From NCBI GenBank assembly GCA_013043705.1, contig JABDNS010000049.1, forward strand, positions 1 through 55,992: a stretch of 55,992 nt of DNA. The letters are read 5' to 3'. Positions 17,493-25,315 of this stretch are shown here, in pieces (position 1 is the stretch's first letter; each line of letters opens with the position of its first letter). The notes under the pieces were generated by a model, which worked only from the letters and a program-made list of their open reading frames with translations, was not told where the DNA came from and did no database searches. Source of the DNA: Pseudomonadales bacterium. GTDB taxonomy: Bacteria > Pseudomonadota > Gammaproteobacteria > Pseudomonadales > UBA7434. A program made the translations under genes and the position numbers.

Positions 17493-18515
17493 TTGTACAA
17501 ATTCATTCGCCCACTGTTGTTTGCGCTCGACCCCGAGCGCGCGCACCATCTAACCCTAAGCACGCTGCAAATGAGCGTAGCGCCGCTGTCGAGGCTGCTG
17601 CCCGCACGCGTTGCAGACCCGGTTGAGATAATGGGTGTGAGCTTTGCAAATCGCGTTGGTCTTGCGGCCGGTCTCGACAAGGACGGACGCTGTATGCAGG
17701 GCTTGCAGAGTCTTGGTTTCGGATTTATCGAAATCGGCACGGTAACGCCACTAGCGCAGCCGGGCAACCCCAAGCCGCGTATGTTCCGCCTGGTACCCGA
17801 GCAGTCGATTATCAATCGCATGGGTTTTAACAACGATGGACTCGACGCATTGCTACCGCGCTTGCTGCGTTTGAAACAACATCCTCTGCAGGTGCCGCTG
17901 GGCATTAATTTGGGCAAGAATAAAATTACACCGGCCGAGCATGCGCTGAACGACTACCTGACCGGCCTGAATGCAGTTTACCCCTACGCCGATTACATTA
18001 CCATAAACCTTTCATCGCCAAATACGCCTGGCCTGCGCGATCTGCAATTTGGCGAGCCGTTGAATCGCCTGCTATCGGCATTGTCGGTACGCCGTGAGGA
18101 GCTTGCCGCACGTCACACGGTGCACCGGCCGATTTTGGTCAAGATCGCACCGGATATGGCGCGTGATGATTTGCTTGAAGTGGCAGATAGTTTGCTGCGC
18201 TTTGGTATCGACGGCATCATTGCAACCAACACCACCATTGATCGCTCAGCCGTTGCCAGCAGTAAACACGCGGCCGAAAGCGGCGGGCTTAGTGGTGCGG
18301 TGTTGTTCGATCGCAGCACTGAAGTGGTTCGGCTTTTGGCCGAGCACTTGCAGGGCGAAATCACAATTGTCGGCGTGGGCGGCATCGACAGCGCAGATAA
18401 AGCCATAGCCAAGCTCGAGGCCGGTGCCGACCTGCTGCAGTTGTACAGCGGGCTAATCTACCAGGGCCCCGGCCTGGTGGGTGATTGTGCCCGCGCAGCA
18501 GCGCAGCAGAGGTAG
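17493..18515 (+). CDS. pyrD: Dihydroorotate dehydrogenase (quinone), class 2
   Basis: 340 residues from the TTG at 17493, with GGA (17483-17485) seven bases upstream. The frame is open 222 bases earlier, but the family starts at this point (Y-K-F-I-R-P-L-L-F-A-L-D-P-E). PyrD oxidises dihydroorotate to orotate at the inner membrane using FMN and quinone. Seen: the N-terminal membrane-binding helices, G-L-A-A-G-L-D-K-D-G, G-T-V-T-P, N-R-M-G-F-N-N, N172-L-S-S-P-N-T-P-G-L-R with the catalytic serine in this loop, A-T-N-T-T, G-L-S-G and V-G-G-I. Class 2 is shown by the N-terminal extension and serine base. The next gene starts 7 bases downstream of its stop or just inside it. Confidence 0.95.
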   Translation: MYKFIRPLLFALDPERAHHLTLSTLQMSVAPLSRLLPARVADPVEIMGVSFANRVGLAAGLDKDGRCMQGLQSLGFGFIEIGTVTPLAQPGNPKPRMFRLVPEQSIINRMGFNNDGLDALLPRLLRLKQHPLQVPLGINLGKNKITPAEHALNDYLTGLNAVYPYADYITINLSSPNTPGLRDLQFGEPLNRLLSALSVRREELAARHTVHRPILVKIAPDMARDDLLEVADSLLRFGIDGIIATNTTIDRSAVASSKHAAESGGLSGAVLFDRSTEVVRLLAEHLQGEITIVGVGGIDSADKAIAKLEAGADLLQLYSGLIYQGPGLVGDCARAAAQQR

Positions 18516-18522
18516 GCCAGCG

Positions 18523-20820
18523 TTGAAGGCGCAGAAAAATGCTAATGCAGCGGCTAGCGCGCCACGCCAGCATTACTTCGCAACCTGCCCCAAGGGCCTT
18601 GAGGCGGTGTTGGCTCGCGAGCTACGCGGGCTTGGTATTGAAGCGGTGCAGGAAAGTGTGGCCGGTTGCTACTTCGATTGTGCCCAGGCACAAGCCTACA
18701 ACGTTTGTTATAAAACGCGCGTCGCCAATCGCGTGGTGCTGGTGCTGTTGCGCCGTGGATTTGACAGTGGCGAAGCACTGCTGCAAGCCGCTACAGCTTG
18801 CGACTGGCAAGCACATATCGACCCGGCACAATCGGTACATATCGATTTCAATGGCAGCAACGCTTTTATTCGCAATGCAAAGTACGGCGCCCAGCTGGTG
18901 CGCGATGCGTTGAATGATTACTTCCGTGCGCGCGACGAGGATCGCATTGAACTCGATAACTTCAGGCCCGATGTAAGGCTTTACGCCAGGCTGTTCAAGC
19001 GTCGCTTTACCCTGGGCATCGACCTGGTTGGCGCAAGCTTGCACCAGCGCGGTTATCGCGGCGATGGGGGCGAAGCACCGCTCAAGGAAAACCTGGCGGC
19101 GGCCTTGCTGATGTTATGCGACTGGCCTGCGCTGGCGGCGCAGGGCGCCAGTTTTGTCGATCCATTTTGCGGGTCGGGCACCTTACTTATTGAAGCCGCT
19201 TTGCAGGCAGCCAATATTCCATCCGGTTACCTGCGCGATGACTGGCCCTTGTTAAGGCTTGCCAGCGCCGATCAGTCAGCCTGGCAGGCCTGTGTCGATA
19301 ACGCCTATGTAGACCTGCAGAACCTGTCTTTGCCCTGCCGCATTGCGGGCAGCGATGTGAGTCGCAATGCGGTAGACATTGCCAGGCAAAATGTTGCGCG
19401 AGCAGGCCTTGCAGAAGTGGTCGAGGTGTCGCGCGCAGCAATCACAGATTTGGAATCAGCCGATTGTTTTGCAAACGCCACCGGATTGTTGCTAGCGAAC
19501 CCGCCCTATGGCCAACGCGTTGGTGACAAGCAGCAGCTAGACGAACTTTACGCGCAAATTGGTGCACTGTTGAAACAAAACTGCGCCGGTTGGCAGGCGG
19601 GCATTCTTACCGACAACGCCGAACTGGGTTGGCGTACCGGGCTACGCAGCTTTCGCCAGCACAAAGTTTACAACGGTAATATCGAGTGTCGCTTGCTGCG
19701 CTATGAGGTATCTAGCGATAGCCAGCTTAAACCCAGGGCGCGCGATGCAGCTGGGCAACGGGTTGGCGGGTTACGGCAAGCGGCGGCGCCGTTAAGCGAA
19801 GGCGCAAAAATGCTTGCCAATCGCCTGCGCAAAAACCTGCGTCGCTTAAAGCCCTGGCTTGCTACGCAAACTGCACCAAGTTACCGCGTGTATGATGCAG
19901 ACCTACCCGAATATGCTGTAGCGATAGACTGCTATACAGCATTGCCATTGACTGGCATCGCAAAAAACACAGCGAGCAGCCCGGCGAGCAACCCTGCCAC
20001 TAACGCCGCGCCGCTGCAATATTTTCACCTGCAGGAATACGCGGCACCGGCCAACATCGATGAGGCCACCGCCGGGCGCAGGGTCAGCGAAGCGGTGCAA
20101 GCGGTATGCGAAGTTTTTGATGTGCCAGCGCAGCAGGTTGTGCTGAAGCGCCGGGAAAGGCAGCGAGGCAAGCAGCAGTACGCGAAATTTTCCAGCCAGT
20201 TGCCCGACCTGGTGATCAGAGAGGGCGGCTATCCCTTTATCATCAATCTTGGAAAATACCTGGACACCGGGCTTTTCCTCGATCACCGGCCGCTGCGTAG
20301 GCTAATAGGCGAGCGTTGTCGCGGCAAACGCTTTTTGAATTTGTACGCCTACACTGCCAGCGCCACCGTGCACGCTGCGCGCGGCGGCGCGCGATCAAGC
20401 GTTAGTGTTGATATGTCTAAAACCTACCTGGCCTGGGCTGCGCGCAATTTTGAATTGAACGAAATGCCGTTTCAGCAACACTTGCTCGAGCGCGCTGACT
20501 GTGGCGAATGGTTGCAAAGCTGCGAGCGATGCTTTGATGTGATATTGCTCGACCCGCCCAGCTTTTCAAATTCCTCGCGTATGGCGCATACGCTGGACCT
20601 GCAACGCGATCACGCCGACTTGATAAAACGCAGTATGGCGTTACTCGAACAGTCTGGAGAGCTTTATTTTTCAACCAATCGACGCGGCTTCCGGTTAGCG
20701 CCGGAGCTGTTGGCGGTTTACACTGTAGAAGATCTTACCGACGCCACGCATGACCCCGATTTCCAGCGGCCGCGCCCATCGCACTACTGCTGGCGAATCA
20801 CAAACCGCAAGGGCTCCTAA
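18523..20820 (+). CDS. rlmKL: Bifunctional 23S rRNA methyltransferase RlmKL
   Basis: 765 residues from TTG 18523, with AGAGG (18508-18512) ten bases upstream; a GTG at 18481 inside pyrD would add 14 residues. RlmKL makes m7G2069 and m2G2445 in 23S rRNA. The N-terminal half carries a THUMP domain (from F-A-T-C-P-K-G-L-E) and the RlmL methyltransferase: F-V-D-P-F-C-G-S-G-T-L-L and N-P-P-Y-G-Q-R. The C-terminal half is the RlmK part: Y-L-D-T-G-L-F-L-D-H-R-P-L-R, F-L-N-L-Y-A-Y-T-A-S-A-T-V and D-P-P-S-F-S-N-S. Both catalytic halves look intact. Its TAA shares a base with the ATG of purU (TAATG), so the pair is probably coupled. Confidence 0.96.
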   Translation: MKAQKNANAAASAPRQHYFATCPKGLEAVLARELRGLGIEAVQESVAGCYFDCAQAQAYNVCYKTRVANRVVLVLLRRGFDSGEALLQAATACDWQAHIDPAQSVHIDFNGSNAFIRNAKYGAQLVRDALNDYFRARDEDRIELDNFRPDVRLYARLFKRRFTLGIDLVGASLHQRGYRGDGGEAPLKENLAAALLMLCDWPALAAQGASFVDPFCGSGTLLIEAALQAANIPSGYLRDDWPLLRLASADQSAWQACVDNAYVDLQNLSLPCRIAGSDVSRNAVDIARQNVARAGLAEVVEVSRAAITDLESADCFANATGLLLANPPYGQRVGDKQQLDELYAQIGALLKQNCAGWQAGILTDNAELGWRTGLRSFRQHKVYNGNIECRLLRYEVSSDSQLKPRARDAAGQRVGGLRQAAAPLSEGAKMLANRLRKNLRRLKPWLATQTAPSYRVYDADLPEYAVAIDCYTALPLTGIAKNTASSPASNPATNAAPLQYFHLQEYAAPANIDEATAGRRVSEAVQAVCEVFDVPAQQVVLKRRERQRGKQQYAKFSSQLPDLVIREGGYPFIINLGKYLDTGLFLDHRPLRRLIGERCRGKRFLNLYAYTASATVHAARGGARSSVSVDMSKTYLAWAARNFELNEMPFQQHLLERADCGEWLQSCERCFDVILLDPPSFSNSSRMAHTLDLQRDHADLIKRSMALLEQSGELYFSTNRRGFRLAPELLAVYTVEDLTDATHDPDFQRPRPSHYCWRITNRKGS

Positions 20821-21680
20821 TGCAAAATAGCTACCGATTGGTGATAGATTGCCCCGACCGGGTGGGTATCGTTGCCCGCGTTAGCCAGTACATCGCAGGG
20901 CAGGGCGGTTCGCTGTTAGAGGCGAGCTACCACGCCGATCCGTTGGCCAGGCGTTTTTTTATGCGTACCGAGATCGCCGCCGATACGCTGGCCGTTAGCC
21001 CCGACACTTTTTCCAGCGGCTTTGCAAAGATAGCCGATGAGTTCTCGATGAACTGGCATTTGCGCGATGCCAGTAAACCACGCAAGGTCGCGTTGCTGGT
21101 GAGCCGCGCCTCGCATTGCCTGGCCGACCTGTTGCACCGCTGGCGCAGTGGCGATTTGCAGTGTGAGGTGCCGTGCATCATCTCTAATCACGAAAGCATG
21201 CGCGAGATCGCAGGCTGGTACGACGTGCCCTTTTTCCACGTAGCAATGCCGGCCGATGCCGAGAAAAAGCGCCTCGGGTTCGCTGAAATTGAGCGCTTGC
21301 TCGTCCAACACGATATCGATACCGTGGTACTTGCGCGCTTTATGCAAATAATGCCGCAGGCGCTGTGCGCGCGCTATCCCAACCGCATGATTAACATTCA
21401 TCACAGCTTCCTGCCATCGTTTATTGGCGCCAATCCCTACAAGCGGGCTTTCGAGCGGGGCGTTAAATTAATAGGTGCTACCTGCCATTATGTTACCGAA
21501 GCGCTGGATGAGGGGCCAATAATTGAGCAAGATGTGATCAGGGTGGGCCACCAGCACGACGACCAGGATATGCTCAGGCTGGGCAAAGACGTAGAGGCCA
21601 GGGTGTTGGCCCAGGGATTGCGTTTACACCTTGAGGATAGGGCTATAGTGGTGGGCAATAAGACCGTTATCTTCGACTAA
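20820..21680 (+). CDS. purU: Formyltetrahydrofolate deformylase
   Basis: 286 residues. PurU hydrolyses 10-formyltetrahydrofolate to formate and tetrahydrofolate, supplying formate for purine synthesis and balancing one-carbon pools. The N-terminal 80 residues are an ACT domain (L-V-I-D-C-P-D-R-V-G-I-V-A-R-V), followed by a formyltransferase-like catalytic domain: M-Q-I-M-P, I-N-I-H194-H195-S-F-L-P-S-F, G-A-N-P-Y and A-L-D230-E-G-P-I-I-E-Q. The histidine and aspartate of the active site are present. Length matches the family. It starts inside the last codon of rlmKL and ends a block of three same-strand genes. Confidence 0.96.
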   Translation: MQNSYRLVIDCPDRVGIVARVSQYIAGQGGSLLEASYHADPLARRFFMRTEIAADTLAVSPDTFSSGFAKIADEFSMNWHLRDASKPRKVALLVSRASHCLADLLHRWRSGDLQCEVPCIISNHESMREIAGWYDVPFFHVAMPADAEKKRLGFAEIERLLVQHDIDTVVLARFMQIMPQALCARYPNRMINIHHSFLPSFIGANPYKRAFERGVKLIGATCHYVTEALDEGPIIEQDVIRVGHQHDDQDMLRLGKDVEARVLAQGLRLHLEDRAIVVGNKTVIFD

Positions 21681-21729
21681 AGGGTCGATTTCCAGCCCCC
21701 TTCGGTACATCATTAAGCTGTATGGGTAT

Positions 21730-21746
21730 TGTGCATGTGTTGCACA
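21730..21746. promoter_or_regulatory. Palindrome TGTGCA-N5-TGCACA, possible operator
   Basis: Perfect 6-base inverted arms flank TGTGT. An AT-rich TTATAAAAT stretch that could serve as a -10 element follows directly. The layout suits a dimeric repressor controlling the receptor gene about 340 bases downstream, or an unseen short transcript. The regulator cannot be named from the sequence. Confidence 0.35.
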
Positions 21747-21865
21747 TTATAAAATCGGCTTGCGTTACGACCCTGTCATCATTGAAAATGGCGACTGTAA
21801 CGCATTGGCCTAGCGGGAAATATTGATTTCATGCTCTGCCCATTGCACCAAAAATGAATAATGTG

Positions 21866-21936
21866 CCGGCCAAAACAGTTTTGCCGGGGTAGCCAGGGCC
21901 TGCAGTTTGCGCTGTAGAAGGCGCGGAATTAGCGCC
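21866..21936. repeat. Two short hairpins in the receptor leader region
   Basis: The first hairpin is CCGGC-CAAAAC (21866-21876) with GTTTTG-CCGG (21878-21887), one bulged base and almost no loop. The second is GGCGC (21920-21924) with GCGCC (21932-21936) around a 7-base loop. Neither is followed by a T-run, so they are not obvious terminators. Confidence 0.35.
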
Positions 21937-22026
21937 AGGGCTTTGCAAGATAATTAAATAAGCACGACAACCAACAATTATATATAGTGCCAAAACCGCG
22001 TAGGCGGGACGGGCCAATGTAGAGTC

Positions 22027-22044
22027 TGGTGATACTGGTGATAC
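22027..22044. repeat. Tandem repeat of TGGTGATAC, two copies
   Basis: Two perfect adjacent 9-base copies (22027-22035 and 22036-22044) lie 38 bases before the receptor ATG. Such head-to-tail repeats can be activator sites or simply slippage products. Confidence 0.4.
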
Positions 22045-22082
22045 GTTATTGCTCGGCTCGTAAGCTCTCAGGAGAAAGTTAG

Positions 22083-24434
22083 ATGTTGAAATCCGCCGGG
22101 TTAGGCTTTTCGGGCCTCGCTGTTCTCGCCATGATGTCGCTGCCTGGCGCGCTGGCGCAGAGTAAAGAAGAACTCGAAGCCTATGAGGCCGAGTTGATCG
22201 ATTATGAGAAAGAGCTGGATCAACGTGCCAAAGAGCTGGACGAGCTCGAAATTGAACTCGAAGATTTAGAGGATGAATTCCTCGATAGCGAATTGGGCGA
22301 GGCACCACCACGGCGCAGGCGCGCAGCGCCAACCGCCGACGGTGAGGAGCAAGTTGCCGACGCCGATGCTGCAGCTCCAGTGGGTGAGGATGGCGTCGCA
22401 ATGGTGCCCGTGGTCGAGTATTTCTCTGCCGAGCCCTATGTGCCCGAAAATACCCGCAGCTTTGATCGAACCGAGCTAACCAAATCCAATATCAACGCGC
22501 TTAGCGATATGCTGCCGGGCAATGCCGCCGGGCTGCTGTTGCAAACCTCGGATAGCAATGCGGCGGCGCTGGAGTTAAGCCTGCGCGGCGTGAGCGGTAC
22601 CACCGTGCACCAGGGCACTGGCGACCCCGGTGTTGGTGTGTTCATCGATGGCGTGTACATCGCGCGCTCGCAAGGCCTGACCATGGACCTGCTCGACCTT
22701 GAGCGCATCGACGTGCAGCGCGGCCCGCAGGGCGTGCTTAGCGGGCGCAATACCTCGGGTGGCGCGGTTCACTTGGTTTCTCGAAAGCCCACCGGTGAAC
22801 TCGACATAGAGCAAACACTGCTGTTCGGCGGCGAATACGATGAAGTGAAGTCGGTAACCCATGTAAATCTGCCGCGCCTGGCCGATATCGTTAACGCCAA
22901 AGTTTCGTACATGCTCGATGACCACAAAGGCTGGGTCGTGAATCCCGGCCAGGGTAGCCAGAACAACGATTTCTGGTCGCGCGACAACCAGGCCGTGCGC
23001 ATCGCGGTTAATCTGGATAAAGGCGGCCCTATCGCGTTTGACTACGCCTTTGAAGATGCAGAGATCACCTCTACCATGCCTTACTTCCAGGCCGTGGACA
23101 TGGGTGAAGCGAAGATGCAGGAAACGGCGCGATCGGGGCTCAATATTCCCGAGTCGGATATCGATATCCAGCATCACAACCAAACCATGGTCATCAGCGG
23201 CGAGAAAGCCTCTATCACATCGATTATTGGCTACCGCGAAGTTGAATCCACCGAATTCACCAACTACGACGGCTTGTTTGGCGCAGGCGTGACACCCACT
23301 ACTGCGCCTGGCGACCAAATTCGCCAGGACCAGTTCTCGGTGGACCTGCGCTTGCAGAGGTTGTTTTACAAGGACCAGGTAGATTTGATTGTCGGCGTCA
23401 ACAACCTGCGCGAAACAGTAGAGCTGCAGGAAAGTGCGACCAGTGGTACCTCCGATGTCGATTCGTTTTCGGTTTATGCGCAGGGTGTTATGGCCATTGG
23501 CAACCAGCTCGAATTTTTGCTGGGCTGGCGTGAGACCAGGGACGAAAAAACTGTGCAAAGCCTGAGACGCAACTCTGTTAACACCGGGCAGCAAACCAAT
23601 ATTGAAGACGACAACACATCGTTTGAAGTGGCCTTTAGACTGCAACCTTCAGAGCACACCAGGGCATGGTTGAGCCTTGCGCGTGGTTTCAAAGCAGCCG
23701 GTGCATCGTTGTATGCCGAGGGCACGCAACCTTATGCAGCGGAAGAGGCAGAAACTATTGAAGCGGGCTTTTCGGGTTCGGCGTGGAAGCAAAAAATCAA
23801 TTACACCGTGGCCGCGTACTCAACCAATCTCGAGAATCGGCAGCTGGTATTTCTCGACCCCGATAACTTGCGCATCACCGACATCATTAACGACCCGAAC
23901 TCGACCAGTATCGAAGGCGTCGAGTTGAATTTGAGTGTGCAGCCGTTAAAAGACCTGACCATTTCAACGTTTTATAGCTATATGGACTACGCAGCCAATG
24001 CGATTGCCGAGCCCTATGATGGCGCCGGATCGTTCTCACCAGGCGCAGGCCCGGCGGTGGTTGTGGAAGGCGAGCGTGCCCCGCAGCATATGGGCTGGGC
24101 GGCTATCGATTACCAGGTGGGTAAGTTCGAGGCAGGCGACCTCGCACTCAGGCTCGAGTATAGCAGCATAGGGGATTACTTTTTTAATTCGCTCAACCCC
24201 GAGCAGGATTCGCGTGATATTTTAAATGCACGTGTGAATATGAGTGGCCTGCAACTCGAAGACGATGCTGGGCAATTGGAAGTTGGCATCTGGGCGAAAA
24301 ATATTTTGGATGAAGAGTACACCGCGTCTAGCCAGTACGTAACCAGCAGCCCCAGGGCGAGCAAATCGGGCAATGTGGTGTCCAGCTTTGGTGAGCCGTT
24401 CACTTACGGCGTGGATATTCGCTACGCGTTCTAA
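22083..24434 (+). CDS. TonB-dependent outer membrane receptor with charged coiled-coil N-terminus
   Basis: 783 residues. A signal peptide (1-25, A-L-A/Q) is followed by a very acidic heptad-like stretch (about 26-65, rich in E, L, K, D), then R-R-R-R and an acidic Ala-rich linker. The plug begins near residue 127 and has the expected elements: L-S-L-R-G-V-S-G, G-V-F-I-D-G-V-Y, L-E-R-I-D-V-Q-R-G-P-Q-G-V-L-S-G-R-N-T and G-G-A-V. A 22-strand-type barrel follows and ends in the aromatic R-Y-A-F typical of BAM substrates. TonB-dependent receptors import siderophores, cobalamin, sugars or other large solutes; the substrate is not evident. No clear TonB box is seen. The gene stands alone with its own terminator. 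Confidence 0.92.
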   Translation: MLKSAGLGFSGLAVLAMMSLPGALAQSKEELEAYEAELIDYEKELDQRAKELDELEIELEDLEDEFLDSELGEAPPRRRRAAPTADGEEQVADADAAAPVGEDGVAMVPVVEYFSAEPYVPENTRSFDRTELTKSNINALSDMLPGNAAGLLLQTSDSNAAALELSLRGVSGTTVHQGTGDPGVGVFIDGVYIARSQGLTMDLLDLERIDVQRGPQGVLSGRNTSGGAVHLVSRKPTGELDIEQTLLFGGEYDEVKSVTHVNLPRLADIVNAKVSYMLDDHKGWVVNPGQGSQNNDFWSRDNQAVRIAVNLDKGGPIAFDYAFEDAEITSTMPYFQAVDMGEAKMQETARSGLNIPESDIDIQHHNQTMVISGEKASITSIIGYREVESTEFTNYDGLFGAGVTPTTAPGDQIRQDQFSVDLRLQRLFYKDQVDLIVGVNNLRETVELQESATSGTSDVDSFSVYAQGVMAIGNQLEFLLGWRETRDEKTVQSLRRNSVNTGQQTNIEDDNTSFEVAFRLQPSEHTRAWLSLARGFKAAGASLYAEGTQPYAAEEAETIEAGFSGSAWKQKINYTVAAYSTNLENRQLVFLDPDNLRITDIINDPNSTSIEGVELNLSVQPLKDLTISTFYSYMDYAANAIAEPYDGAGSFSPGAGPAVVVEGERAPQHMGWAAIDYQVGKFEAGDLALRLEYSSIGDYFFNSLNPEQDSRDILNARVNMSGLQLEDDAGQLEVGIWAKNILDEEYTASSQYVTSSPRASKSGNVVSSFGEPFTYGVDIRYAF

Positions 24435-24830
24435 ACACCCATCTGGCAAAGCAGCGTCTGTGTAAAGTTTAAAGTGAAGATTAAAAAGCCGCCCAACGGG
24501 GCGGCTTTTTTTTGCCCGTTAAGCCTTCGCTGGAAGCTAAGGCCTGGCCGCAAACATTGGCGTATTTCATGCATAGGGAGAAGTAGGCGATGTATCAGGC
24601 GGCAACTCGTCAATGGATTGTCGAATATACGCGCTACCTCCGCGCTGTGCTGACATAGCCCGGTGGCGATATCGCTGAAATGACAAGAATTTGACTCGCT
24701 TGTGTCCTGCTTCCACGCACCAAGCCCAGGCCGGCGAGCTGGAACCCGAACTGGAACGAAAGTGCCCGGAATCTGCAAGAAATAGCAATAGTGCCAGCGG
24801 TAACAAACAGTCCAAACAATGGAGCATGCC
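24435..24830. other. 396-base region between receptor and fliE
   Basis: It contains the receptor terminator (24483-24513) and then about 317 bases before fliE in which I see no gene. I looked for a sigma-54 promoter in front of fliE; the nearest match (TGGAAC...TGCCC near 24748) has only nine bases between GG and GC and was not accepted. Confidence 0.45.
24483..24513 (+). terminator. Rho-independent terminator after the TonB-dependent receptor
   Basis: A 7-base GC stem, GCCGCCC (24488-24494) with GGGCGGC (24499-24505), closes a 4-base loop. It is flanked by A5 upstream and eight Ts downstream (24506-24513), so A-T pairs extend the stem. It would work well on the plus strand and partly on the minus strand. 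Confidence 0.92.
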
Positions 24831-25184
24831 ATGAGCAGCAGCCAACCTATCAACCGACCCGATGTAAACCAGGTTCTTAACGAGATGCGTGCGCTCAAGT
24901 CCAGGGCGCAGGGTTTTGAGCCAGCTACTGCCGCAGGCGATTCCGCTACTGGCGCCAACCCGGTTGAATTCCAGAGCATGCTGGCGCAGGCGGTGGACAA
25001 GGTGAATAGCGTGCAAAAAGAGTCTGGTGACCTGGCCGAAGCATTCCAGTTGGGCGACCCCGAGGTTACGCTTTCACAAGTGGTGATTGCTTCGGAGAAA
25101 GCAGGCATCGCCTTCGAGGCGATGAGCGAAGTGCGCAACCGCCTGGTCAAGGCCTACGAAGATATTATGAATATGCCGATTTAA
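24831..25184 (+). CDS. fliE: Flagellar hook-basal body complex protein FliE
   Basis: 117 residues from ATG 24831 (an ATG at 24819 would add four residues). FliE links the MS ring to the proximal rod. The family pattern is in the C-terminal half: F-Q-S-M-L-A-Q-A-V-D-K-V-N, then F-Q-L-G-D-P-E-V-T-L-S-Q-V-V-I-A-S-E-K-A and the terminal V-R-N-R-L-V-K-A-Y-E-D-I-M-N-M-P-I, which is close to invariant. It is the first gene of the flagellar block. Its N-terminal half is low in conservation, as usual. Confidence 0.96.
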   Translation: MSSSQPINRPDVNQVLNEMRALKSRAQGFEPATAAGDSATGANPVEFQSMLAQAVDKVNSVQKESGDLAEAFQLGDPEVTLSQVVIASEKAGIAFEAMSEVRNRLVKAYEDIMNMPI

Positions 25185-25315
25185 TTCAAGCGATTCGCAA
25201 GCCCTGGATTTGCAAGCTTTAGTAAAGTCCCAAAAGTCGCCAGGCATTGGCTGCATACATTGGCTTGGTGACAACCATTTTATAATCGCCACATCCATCA
25301 ACAGATTCTTATCCT

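Larger units (their letters stand above)
21681..22082. other. 402-base intergenic region upstream of the TonB-dependent receptor
   Basis: No convincing gene is seen here. It holds an operator-like palindrome (21730-21746), two hairpins and a tandem 9-base repeat listed separately. TATAAA-like sequence follows the palindrome. I looked for a cobalamin-type riboswitch and a clear Fur box and found neither. The receptor has a strong AGGAG ribosome-binding site at 22069-22073. Confidence 0.5.

Noticed and set aside
24748..24765. Sigma-54-like TGGAAC...TGCCC upstream of fliE
   Set aside because: Spacing of nine bases and weak match to both halves.
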